From Calonectria ilicicola (lineage: Eukaryota > Ascomycota > Sordariomycetes > Hypocreales > Nectriaceae), in assembly GCA_020809705.1 (NCBI GenBank), contig CP085830.1:4898001-4962000 (forward strand): DNA of 64,000 nt, read 5' to 3'. The notes below the pieces were generated by a model. That model was not told the origin of the DNA. It did not search any database and saw only the letters and a program-made list of their open reading frames with translations. Below, in pieces: positions 47,401 to 59,660 of this stretch. Each line of letters begins with the position of its first letter. Position 1 is the stretch's first letter. The position numbers and the translations under genes were made by a program.

Positions 47401-50386
47401 TAGTAGAGCATTCTAATATACCTAAATAAAAGTAATCTTTTATAAGCTAATTATTATTATATATATATTAATAACTTTCTTTAAAATCTTTTATAGTTTT
47501 TTATAGAAAATCTTTACTTAATATTTAAGATTTTATATTAAATAGAAAGTAATTATTAATTTAATAAAATCTATTTTAATATTATATTTAAATAAGAAGT
47601 TTATTTCTAATAAAAGCTAAGGTTCTAGTATTTCTACTATATCTATAATAATAGTAAAATAATTACTTATTTCTTCTTTTTATATAATTCTAATAAAGTA
47701 GAAGTTAAAGGTAGTTATTTCTATAATTATAAGTTAAAATCTAATATTATTTATTTTTTTAAAAGTTTATAACTTTTATTTTATTTTTCTTATATTCTTT
47801 TTTAATTAACTATAATTTATTAATATAATAAAATATCTAGTATTAATATATACTTAATTATATTCTTTTTTATTATTAAATTATATTTTAATTTATATAT
47901 AAATATTATATTTCTTTTTAAACCTTTTTATAAAATTAAATTTATTAATTATTTTAATAATTTATACTTTTTAAAAATTATCTTCTCTTCTCTTTAAAAT
48001 AATAGTATTTATATAATATATTTTTATATATCTAATAAATATTAGATTTCTTTTTTTATTTAAATCTTCCTTTTTAAAGTTATCTTTAATATTTTCTTTA
48101 ATAAGTATATAATTATTATAAAATAATTACTATTTCTAATTATAAAAATCTCTTTTATTTTAATAAAGATAAATCTTAGAGATATACTATTAGTTCTCTT
48201 TTTTATACTATTATTATTAATAATAATTAAAATATTATAAATTTTAATTTTTTAATTTATTATTTTATAACTTATAATAATAATTAATTTAATTATTTTC
48301 TTGTCTTTTTAGGTTCTTTTAATCATTATTAGAATCCTTCTTAACTTCTTCTTTCTATTATTTATTATTAAGTTTATACTTAGAATATCTATTATTCCTA
48401 GTATTATTATAAATACACCTCTTTTTTAATTTAATTTATTAATAAAAAAAATAATATCTCCTACCTTATTAATTCTAGTTAATTTAATCTTTTTTATTTT
48501 TCTCTTTTATTACTATATATACCTTCCTAATATTCATTTTTAAATTCTAAAGGACTACTTAATCCCTTATATATTACTTATTTTTTAATTTCTTTTATAA
48601 TTTCTTATAAATTTTATTAATCTTTTTAATATAATTATTTTAAATATTACTTTTTATTAATTTTAAGTATAATAAGTATAGATTTATTATTAGTTAATTA
48701 TATATTATTATTAAAAGCTAGTACTCTTCTATTTATTTAATAGATCTTGCTTAATTAAATATTTATAAAATAAAATTATATACTAGGATACTATTTAGAA
48801 TACTTTATTAATTATATTTAGTTATTTTTATTTAGTATATTATTTACTTTTTCTTTATTTTAAACCTTTTTTAAATTATATTAAAAAAGATCTTTATAAT
48901 AATTATAAATTTTCTTTATTCTTCTAGATTTAATTAATAATAATATTATTTTAGTATAAATCCTTAAAATAAACTCTAGATATTTTATCTAATATAATTA
49001 TAATTAATATTAGAATTATTCTCTTAAATAGATCTAATTATTTAAATTTATATTTTAATATTTATAAAAATAACTTACTTACTATTATATTATAATTCTT
49101 CTTCCTTAGTTTTTTTTATTTTACTATTAGATTAAAAGAAATTAATATTCTTAATTTAAATAATCAATTACTTTTATACTTTTTTAAATTTTAATATTTT
49201 ACTAATTCTAACTTTTTATTAAATAATTTTATTTATTTTAATATAATCTCTAATCTAATTTCTTATTTATAATTTTAAATAAAATTCCTTTTACTAATAT
49301 TCTATATTATCTCTTAATCTAAAAGTAATATAAAATAATTCCTTTTTAATCTTAAGTAATATTACCTTTAATTATAAAAAAGTTATATTTAGCCTACTAA
49401 TATTTCCTAATATAAAAAAATAAAATAAAATAGATTTATTTTAATCCTTATTTTTCTTTTAAACTTTAATTAGATTTAAATCTAATTTACTTATTAATTT
49501 AATTAATTAATTAATAGCTTTATTTCTTTTAATTAGGCTTACTATTTTTAGCTTTTATTATAGATTTTCTAGTATTTTTTTTATTTTATTTTTTAATAAT
49601 AATAGTTTTATTATTCCTCCTAATCCTTCTAATTTCTAAGTCTTTAGGTTAATAGTATTCAAACTTATCTTCTATAATTCCTAGGATAGGTTTAATATAA
49701 CTAGGGTTAGAATGCCCTTACTTAATATAATCTTTTACTCATTAAGATTAATTGGATTTTTATAGATATAAGTAGTATTTAATAATATTAATCTTCCTTT
49801 TAAGATTAAATTAAATTAAAATCTTAATATTATTATTTTTATTATTTAGATAATTATTTAAGTATTTTTAAAAATTAATTTTAGATTTTTTTTTATTTTT
49901 AATTTTTTTAAGAAAGTATATATAAAGTAATTTAATTTATAAGATAAGATTTTTTTATTTTTTATTTTAATAATAATCTTTTTAATTAAATTTTAAATAA
50001 TTTTAATAATATAAAGGTTTACTATATTGTAATATTTTAAAAGTTTTTTTTCTTATAGGATTCCTATTATTATAAATTAATTACTTTTACTATACTTCTA
50101 GCTAAATAAGGTCTTTAGATTATTAAAAGTAATTATATTAATAAATCTTTTTCTTTTTAATAAAGAATTTAAAATAATAATTAAAAAATTCTTAAAATTT
50201 ATATATAATAATTAATTTAATTAATTTAATATTTAATTAAATTAATTACTTAATTAATAAATTAAATCTTCTTTTTATTTAATTAATTTTATTTATAAAA
50301 AAATAAATTTCTTTATTTTATTTAATTTTTATATTCTTTCTTTAAACTAAAATTACTTAATTTAAAACTTAATAATTATTACTATT

Positions 50387-50661
50387 TATTATACTTTTAA
50401 ATATAATTAATATTTAATATATAGATTCTAGCTAGAGATAAGTAATTAAATAAAATAATAAGATCTTTAATATAATAAGTTAATATTAATTAATAGAAGA
50501 TTAGATATAGTATTTTATTTTATAATATAGAAAGGTAGATTCTATAGTATAAGATTAAATATTGCTTATTTTCTCTATATTATTAGATAGCTTCTACTTA
50601 TAGAAGGTTGAAAGCTACATATGGCTTATTGGTCTAATGTATTTAAAGAAGAGTTATAATA
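50387..50661 (-). repeat. 5' LTR of Gypsy element C copy 2
   Basis: 275-bp match to 41141-41415. Here the right part (50560-50650) is the better preserved half, including GAAGGTTGAAAGCTACATATGG. Confidence 0.9.
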
Positions 50662-50666
50662 TAAAT

Positions 50667-51666
50667 CTCTTATTCTTAACTTTTAAAAATATTTTCTAAT
50701 TATATTTTATAATCTAGATAATTCTAAACTATATCTTTATACTAATACTTAAGCTTAGCTTATTAATTCAATAGATTTTAAAATTATATTATATTCTTTT
50801 TACTTTTTTAAGAATTTATAATATAAAATATTATTAAATTTTAATAATTATTATAATAAATATATTTATTATAGTAAAATATATAATATTTTAAAGGTAT
50901 CTTTAGTTATATATATATTATTTTTATAAATAATAAATATAAATAAATACTAATATTTATAATAATTTAAATAAATTAAAAGTTTAATTACTTAAATATT
51001 AAAGAGGAGGTAACTAAGGAGAAATTTCTTTATATATAAATAAAATACTTACTACTTAAGCTAAGATTTAAGAATTCTTAAATTATTTATCTTATTTTTA
51101 TTATTAAAAATATTAATTTAAAATAAAAAAGGTAAAGATAATATACTAAAGTCTTTTCTCTTTAAATAAATTAAAAAAAGTAAATAAAGTAGAATTAGAG
51201 GTTATTATTTAAATGTAATCTTTAGGGGCTATAGATATTATTAATTAAAATATTATTAATTTTAATAGTTTACTTAATATTATATTTTTAGAAATATTTT
51301 TAATATTTTTAAATAGTATATAAGATATTTTATTAGTTTTTAAATTATTTCTTTATAACCTTTTTATTTAATTTTAAATTTTCTATCTTTCTTTTTTCTT
51401 TATAATATCTTTTTAATTTCCTATTAATGTTCTAAATTCTTTATTTATAATTTATATTTAGATCTTATATTAATTTTAATACTATTATTAGATTTTAATA
51501 GTAAAATATAAAAGATAAAGTAAATCTTAATATTATTTAAAAGATTAAATTTATAATTATTTTTTAATATTTTTCTTTTTATTAGGTAAAATCTAATTTA
51601 TATAAAATTAAATTTTTTATGTTATTTTTTTATTATAAAGTTTTTTATAGCTAGATAGACTATATC
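50667..51666. other. AT-rich DNA between nested elements
   Basis: Up to about 51140 this continues the insertion interrupted by element C copy 2; I cannot classify it. From about 51145 it matches 655-790 and 1600-1720 and is internal sequence of Gypsy element E. No gene is supported. Confidence 0.6.
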
Positions 51667-51840
51667 TATAAGGGTCATTAACCAGGGTGATCTTAAGAGT
51701 TATAGAACAGATTATATTGTAGTATATAGACTTCAATTTGGCAAGCGTTCCTTAATTGCTTATCAAAATTCTTTATTAAATTAAGTAGGTTATATATTAC
51801 TTCTAGCTATAATGGTACTAGGATCTTAATTATTTTTATA
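51667..51840 (-). repeat. 3' LTR of Gypsy element F
   Basis: 174-bp match to 58817-58990, including CTTGGCAAG-like and TACTTCTAGCTATA blocks. Confidence 0.88.
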
Positions 51841-51926
51841 ATTATCCTTCTTTCTTTAATACTTGGTCCTTAAATGTTTACTAGTGGTTTCTTTATTTTA
51901 AATGATTTTGTGTGCTTATAGTTATT

Positions 51927-52021
51927 ATTATATATTATTATTATTTATTATTTATTATTTATATAATATATATTATTTATTATTTATTATATATATATTA
52001 TTTATTATTTATTATATATAT
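51927..52021. repeat. TTA/TAT-rich low-complexity repeat
   Basis: Runs of TTATTATTTATTATTTAT and TATATATATTATT alternate over about 95 bp inside element F, next to its 3' LTR. Confidence 0.85.
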
Positions 52022-52989
52022 AGCATATATTTAATAGATAATCACTATAAGAACCTTACTTTTAATAAGGTATATATTATAATATACTTATTATTCTTCT
52101 TATTTTATACTTATTTATAATTTTTTTATATAAATAATATTTCCTACCTTATTTATTATATATATATATATTTTTATTTTTTATTATTACTTTACTTTTC
52201 TTTTTCTTATTAAGCACTTTTTAAATCTTTATAATATTACTTCTCTTTTAGCTCTTTATAATACTTACTTATTATAAATAATTTATTAATTAAATATTTA
52301 TTAAATAATTATTAAATAATTATCCTTATTTTTATTATATTATATAAAAATATAATAATCTCTTTTTTATCTATTACTAAAGATCTATTAATACTTACTA
52401 TATTTATTATAAAAAAGTTAGCTAATCTTATAATATAATATATCTACCTTTATTAAATATTCTATATATAATTATTACTAATTTAATTAGATTTTCTAGA
52501 AGTTTATTAATATTATAGTTTAATATTAGAATTTTCTAATTAAATTTAATATATATAATATTACTAAGTATAATAAGAATAATAATAATACCTTTAAGCC
52601 CTTAATAAATATTAATTACTAATATTTTAATTAAGTTATATATATTATTACTAATTTCTAGTATTATATTAAAAATAGTATTAAGAGTATAACTAATATT
52701 TATAAAATATTTAATAAGTAATTATCTTTATATTTACTATAAAAAACTATTATTTAATATAAGTTAGTAATATTAGACTTTTAAGTTTAAATGAATATCT
52801 TTATTTTATATTTAATAAATATTCTACTAATTTATTATAATATAATCTTATCTCTATTAATACTAAAAACTTATATCTTTATCTAGCCTTTACTATCTTC
52901 CTTTATACTTATAATAATAATATTATTATAATTATTAAATATTTATTAAATACTTTTAATTAAGTTAAGTTTATTTATATTCTTAATAT

Positions 52990-53314
52990 TATAAAAAATT
53001 CTTTATTTTAATTTATTATTATATAAGAGTATAAGATCTTATATACTTTAATTACTATTATAAATTATTATAATTCTATTTATATTATTAAGTATACTAG
53101 AAAATCTCCTATTTAATAAAGAGTAATTAATATATTTTTATATTATATTTAGAAGAAGGAGGAGTTTAAGATTATAAAGTTTACTATCTCTAAGGCTAAG
53201 TCTAAGCCTACGCCTAATAATATACCTCTACCATTTGCTAGCTGTAGTTGTAATGGATGTAGTAATTATCCCTATGGTTATTCTTATAGTTATAGTTATG
53301 GTGCTTTTTCTTAG
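52990..53314 (+). pseudogene. Plus-strand protein-like remnant inside element F, antisense to its pol
   Basis: Bases 53153-53311 form an unbroken 53-codon plus-strand stretch ending in TAG at 53312. It reads KKEEFKIIKFTISKAKSKP, then a Cys cluster (ASCSCNGCSN), then a Tyr/Ser tail (YPYGYSYSYSYGAFS). Upstream to about 52990 the same frame stays protein-like, with only TAA/TAG stops that could be former Gln codons. The G+C is higher than around it. I do not recognise the family. It could be part of a nested element or a captured gene. Confidence 0.35.
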
Positions 53315-56300
53315 ATATCTGTTTGTTGAGTTATTGTTGAGTTTTTGCTGAGTGCCCCCTGGCTATTATTTTAGTGGTTTATATATATATTTATATCTAT
53401 AGGTATATTAATTAGTAATTATCTTATTAACTATTTATTATATTTTTATTATATTTTTTATTTTATATTATTATTTTATTTTTTATATATATACTTATAT
53501 TATTTATAATATTTTTATACTACTTATAGAACATTTTATAAATACTTAATAGATTTCTATATATTATATTCTACTAGCCAGTCTATTTATTTAATTTAAT
53601 AGAATAACTATCTTCTATTTTTCTTATAACTTATAATTTCCTCTACTTTCTATTCTTCTTCTTCTTCCTTTAACTTAAAGAAAGTAATTATACCTTTATT
53701 ATTTACTTATTAAGATTATAATTATAGCTTTAATAGTAAGATTAAGAATATATTATATATATATTAGTATTACTTTAGTAAATATATCTTATATACTTAT
53801 TTCCTTATTTTTTTCTTAATTATTACTTTAATAAACTATAATATTAATTTCTTATCTTTAAAATAGAAATACTTAATTAATAGTTTAATAATATCCTCTA
53901 GTTTATATTCCTTAATTTAATAATATTAATTATAATACTTAGATTATACCTTTATAGTAGACTACTAGTATTTTTAAGCTTATTTTTATATTTAATAAAG
54001 ATTTATTAAATATTTATTAATTTCTTATACCTTAGCTCTAATATATTTAAAAGTATAAGCTATTATTTTAAAATAATACTTATAAAGTACTTATATTAAA
54101 GAAACTTTAATAATATTATATATATTATTATTATATATAAACTTTATTTTAAATAATTAGACTATCTATTGATTTAGTAAGCCTTTTATATATATTTAGA
54201 GATATTTTTCTAATATTTAGTAAGTCTATTCTATCTAATTATTTATTTATAAATAATATATAATAGATAGTTAGTAAGTAATTACTTATTTTTTTATAAA
54301 TTTGGCCTAGAACTTACTAATAATTAACTTATCTTTATTACTTATAATTTCTTTTAATATTCTAAATTTATATTTAATATTTTTATAAAGGATTTATATA
54401 AGCTAGGCTACATTAAGTATTTTTCTTATTAATAAGAAGATTATATATTTGGTTATATAATATATAATAATTAAGATTATATTATATTTTTTATTATCCA
54501 CTTAAGTATTACTTAATAACTTTATAATAAAATCTATATTAATTTTTTAAAATAGGTATACTAGTAGGAGAAATAACTATAACTATCTATATAGCTTATA
54601 CCTTGGTGAGCGCTTACTTTAGCACATCTAATACCTTATTATGTAATCTTTAATATTATTAGTTATATCTTTCTAATAGAACTTATAATTAATTAGCTTA
54701 AGTATTTTATATACCTCTATATACCCTAATCTTAGATTATTATAGTACCTTTTTAGAATTTCTTTCTTTATAATATATTAATCTAGGATTACTAATCTTT
54801 CTTTATAAAAAAATACTTTATTTATTAAGGTAATATTTCTCTTATTTACTAGCTACTTTATAAACCTTCTCCACCTTCTATTAATAATATTAATTATTAG
54901 TTTATAATTCTTTAACCAAGTCTTCTAATTTATATAAAGATTATAATAAAAATGTTATTTTATTTTATATAAGTTCTTTTATAATAGAGCATAAGATATA
55001 TTAATCTAGGCCAATAATTCTAACTTTAAGCAAATCCTTATAGCTCTTTATAACTACTTCTTATTAAGCATTCTCTAAGTACTTATTAATATAATCCATT
55101 ATTTCTCTAACTTATATTATAATTATAAAGATATATATTATATATTACATTTGATTAGGGGGTCCTAAGGCCTAACTTTAATCTAAAGATAAGAAAATCT
55201 TTTTTAAGTTAGCTTAAGTAGTTTATATATATATTTAAATATTCTTATACTTTCTTTTAAAGTTAGTAATTATTTATTATATATTTAATAATAATTTATT
55301 AATTAATATTAATTTCTTTATTAAAGTAAATAATATATTATAATAAGTTATTTTATTTAATATATAATTAAATCTTTTAAAAAGCTTATTAATAAGATTT
55401 ATTTTTCTTGGTTTATATTTAATATTAAAGTTAAATAGTATAAATCTATATATTTAATAAATAAGCTTTCTTTAAAAGTCTTATATAAAGGTAGATATTA
55501 CTTTTATTAAAGTAATATAATCTATTAATAATATAAATTTATTAAATAATCTTAATAAATAATAGCTTTAATATTTTAAGCTTTTTATAATAATTAGAAA
55601 TTCTTATTAATCTATAATCTAATATTACTTTATATTTATAAACTTTTACAATTAATAAGCAACTAATCATTATTAATCTACCTATAATTAAAATAATATA
55701 CCTAAAATAGCTTTAATTAATATATCTATCTTTATATATATAAATAATTTAAAATTCTAATATTAAAGAATAATTATTAAATAAAAAATATATTAAAACT
55801 TTTTTAATACTTTTTATATCTTTAAAAGCTATATAAATTCTCTTATTTTATAATCTTTCTTATTATTTTTAAATAAAGCTATAATAGGCTCTATAATTTT
55901 TAAGTATTTTAAAATAAACTTCCTATAAAAGTTATAGAAGCCTAAGAAGATTTATACTTCTTTAAAATTAGTTAATATAAATTATTTAACAATCGCTTAA
56001 ACTTGTGCTAGATTTATTTTAATTTTCTCTTATATAATAATATAGCTTAGGAACTTGACCTCCTATTAGTAAAAGGTATACTTAGATAGTTTAGTATATA
56101 GTTAGGCTATTTATAGCCTTTATAAGATCTTTTAATATCTTATATATATTAATCTTAGTTTTAGAAGTAAATAATAATATTATTTAAGTATATAATATAA
56201 TATATATCTAGTAATCTAATAAGCATTTAATAAATATATACTTAGAAAGTAGTAGGTATATTAGTAAGCTTAAATAGTATTATTATATATTAAAAATAGT

Positions 56301-58816
56301 TATATTATATATAAAAAGCAATCTTCTAATAATTAATAAGTTTAATATTAATATAATAATATATATCCTAAAAATCTATTTTAATAATCTATTTTACTTT
56401 TATAAAATAATCTAATAAATTATTAATTAATAATAAAAAATAATAATTCTTAATTATTATTATATTTAATTTTTTATAATTAATATATAATTTTAAAATA
56501 CTATCTTTCTTAAATATAAAAAGGATTAATACTTTTACTTTATTAATTAAAGATTTTATCTAATTACTTATTATATTCTTTATAATATAATTCTATAATA
56601 TCTCTTATTATTTCCTATTAATAAAATAAATTAGTTTATATAGTAGCTTTTTTTTCTTAAAGATTAATAGTATATTCTACTTTTTTTAATATAGGTAATT
56701 TTTTTATAATTTTTTTATTAAATATTTATATATTATTTTTTAATTTTATAAATAATATAACTTCTTCTTCCTAAACTTTCTTATTAAGGGTAACTATTAG
56801 TTATTTATTTAATATAAGTATACTATAAATATACATTATCTAGGCTTACTTATTATTCTTTATTAACTCTTTTATAAAAGATTTTATATTTATAATAAAG
56901 ATTAGCTTATAATTCTATAAGTAAGTCTTTATATTTATAATAATATCCTCCTTATCTATTAATCTAGTGAATAATAGGATATTATTGGCTTTATTAGATC
57001 TAGTAGCTTTAATAAGTATTTGTTAAATCTTCTATAGAAATCCTTTAAAGTTAATTAAAAAGAAGATTAGCTAATAAACTTGCCCTAGAAGCTTCTTAAT
57101 TCTATTATAGTTTATAAGACTTAGCACCTTCTAGTTAGCTACCTTTTTAAGTCTTAGCCTAGCCACTAGCCTTATACTAATAAGGTTAATTTATATACTT
57201 ATATTTATATCTACTTTAATTATTTTTTTATTAAGTACTTAAAGAATAATTATTTTACCTTTAATAATATTCCTTATAGAAATTATCTTTAATTTTAATA
57301 TTAAAGTATTAAACTTAGCTCTTATATCTTCTTATTTTCTAAGAAATCTAATTCTTTAATTTTAATATTAATAATTTATATTTATATCTTTAATTATATT
57401 AGCTTAATTAAAGATTATTTTATATTTTATTAGAATTAATTATATTTAAAATTAGAATAATTTTACTTATTATTATTAAAATATTATATAATAAAATAAC
57501 TTCTTATTAAATCCTTCTTAAATATTTACTATTAATAGATGTTTAGGATAAGGGAGTTTTAAGATCCTTTACTCTAAAATCTTCCTTTAGATTCTTAATT
57601 TTATATATATCTGCCTCTTAAATGCTTATAATATTAATTTAAAGATTAGAACTTTTTTATATTTTCTTAGATTATCTTTAGATATAATTTTTTATTTTAA
57701 TTATTCCTTAATTATTTAATATTATTATATATATAAGGCTATAATCATTCTACTTTATAGATTACTTCTTTAACTTTTTATAGTAAGATTTATAGTTATT
57801 TTATTTCCTTCTTTAGATTCTTATTTAGCTTATAATAATACTAGTAGGCTAAGTTAGGCCTATCTTCTAAATCTTAGATATCTAAAGATATATAAATGGC
57901 ACTTTATATATTAAAATAATCTATTAGTAATTACTTACTGCCCTATTATAGATCTAGGAGATTATCTTTTAATTATATCTCTTAAGACTTTAAGTTAATA
58001 TACTTTTTATAAATAAAATCTAAAAATTCTATTAAGAAGGATTATTAAGGCTTATAGTATGATTTCTTTATTAGGTTTATAAATAATAAGAAAATCTAAT
58101 TATAGCCTATTTAATCTTTTATAAATCTAAATAGTTTCTTTATAAACTATTCTCTAACTCTATTATATATATCTAATTATTAACTTATATATTAATTATA
58201 TTATCCTAAAGGATAATATAGTTATAGATTAATAACTTATTCTAATCTTTTCTTAATATATAATACAATTAATTTATTATTTTCTATAATATCTCTATTT
58301 AAACTATTTATTATTAGATTATAATTTATAATAAGGTTTAAAACCTTTTTCCTTTTATTATACATTCTTTATATAAAGTAGGCAACAAGTGGTCATTATA
58401 CCCTATAGATTTGTACAATATATTCGCTCTCTCTAGGCTTTCTTACTCTAATCTTCCTATTAAAAAGAGCCTAGGGCTATAAGGTTTATATCTTAAGTCT
58501 AGGATATAATTATTTAATATATACTTATATTATTATTTACTTAGTTCTTTAAGCTTTTACTTTATATTTAAATCTAATATTTTTATTTATTATTTATTTT
58601 ATATTTATTTATTAATAAAAATTAAAAACTTAATTATTAAAATTAATTAATCTTTTATAATACCTAAATATTTTAATAAAATATAAATTCTTTAAAATAA
58701 CTTAAATATTATATTTATATATAATATACCTAAAGAATATTTATTATAATTATTTATAATCTATATACTTATAATAATTATACTAATTATCTAAAAGAAT
58801 ATAAAAATTAAAGAAT

Positions 58817-58990
58817 TATAAAGATTATTAACTAAGGTAATCTTAAGAATTATAGAATAAATTATATTATAATATATAGACTTTAACTTGGCAAGTATTC
58901 CTCGATCACTTGCCAAAATTCTCTACTAAACTAAGTAGGTTATATACTACTTCTAGCTATAGTGGCGCTGGGATCTTAATTATCCTTACA
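58817..58990 (-). repeat. 5' LTR of Gypsy element F
   Basis: 174 bp; on the minus strand it starts TGTAAGGATAATTAAGATCC. The better preserved right half contains CTATAGTGGCGCTGGG. Confidence 0.88.
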
Positions 58991-59529
58991 ATATCTCTCT
59001 CTAAGAAGATTAATCTCTTTAGCCTTTTTAGATTATAATATCTTTTTATTATATTATAAATAACTTTTAATTTAATTATTAATTTTTTATATAATTTCTT
59101 TAAATCATTTAATTTAATTATTACTTTTACTTAAATTATACCTTTTAAAGGTATTTAATATATATATTAAAAATAAAGTTAAAATTAGCTTTTATTAATA
59201 TTATTTTAATACTATAATTATATAAGATATTATATATTAATTGTATAATAGGTAGTTTCTTAATTTAATTTATTTATTTATAATTAATATAATATTATAA
59301 GTATTACTTAATTTTCTAATTTTATTATTTTATTTATTTAAAGATAGAAGATTATATTTAATTTATAATTTAATTCTATTAATAATATTAAGCTTTATTA
59401 AAACTTAGATATAAAAGGCTATTCTCTATCTAATATTAATTTAATTAATAATCTATATATTATAATTATATATTTAAAAAATAAGTAAATAAATTATTCT
59501 TTTTTTATTACTTTATTATAAGAAATATA

Positions 59530-59660
59530 ATATATTATCTTAGTAAATTAATCTATAATAATAAGAATGCTATTATAGTATACTTTTATAATAGGATCTA
59601 TTAAAAAAGATAGATTAATAATAAAGTCTATTATAATTAATTTCTAAGGTCTATATGCTA
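59530..59660 (-). pseudogene. Integrase-core remnant of Gypsy element E
   Basis: The minus strand reads LIIIDFIINL, followed by VYYNSILIIINRFTK, against the Gypsy integrase pattern (M)DFI..LP...YDSILVVVDR.TK. The second Asp region has become Asn, as expected from RIP. The remainder of 58996-64000 is pol and gag debris with no open frame. Confidence 0.6.

Larger units (their letters stand above)
41141..50661 (-). mobile_element. RIP-degraded Gypsy LTR retrotransposon C, copy 2 (minus sense, 9.5 kb)
   Basis: The LTRs are 41141-41415 and 50387-50661, both 275 bp, with a perfect TSD TAAAT (41136-41140, 50662-50666). The minus strand matches copy 1 along its length; for example 47500-47740 reversed aligns with about 29420-29640. 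Reverse transcriptase YINN lies at 46376-46387. The outer LTR at 41141 keeps the G+C-rich end TGTTACACTTCTAGGTGCGA. This copy shows the empty site of DNA element D near 42540-42560. No frame is intact. Confidence 0.9.
51667..58990 (-). mobile_element. RIP-degraded Gypsy LTR retrotransposon F (7.3 kb)
   Basis: The LTRs are 51667-51840 and 58817-58990, both 174 bp, with a perfect TSD ATATC (51662-51666, 58991-58995). The minus strand carries reverse transcriptase YLNN (56179-56190) in IYLNNIIIYF, and an integrase-like INIDFIIKL near 54530-54560. The pol region resembles element A (for example around 17570 versus 56170). It is 1.5 kb longer than A, mainly at the left, where 51841-53400 holds low-complexity ATT repeats and a plus-strand protein-like stretch. 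It is inserted in element E. Confidence 0.88.

Noticed and set aside
51902..52120. Tyr/Ile/Leu-rich membrane-like frame
   Set aside because: It translates the TTA/TAT low-complexity repeat near the 3' LTR of element F; the hydrophobicity is a by-product of A+T.
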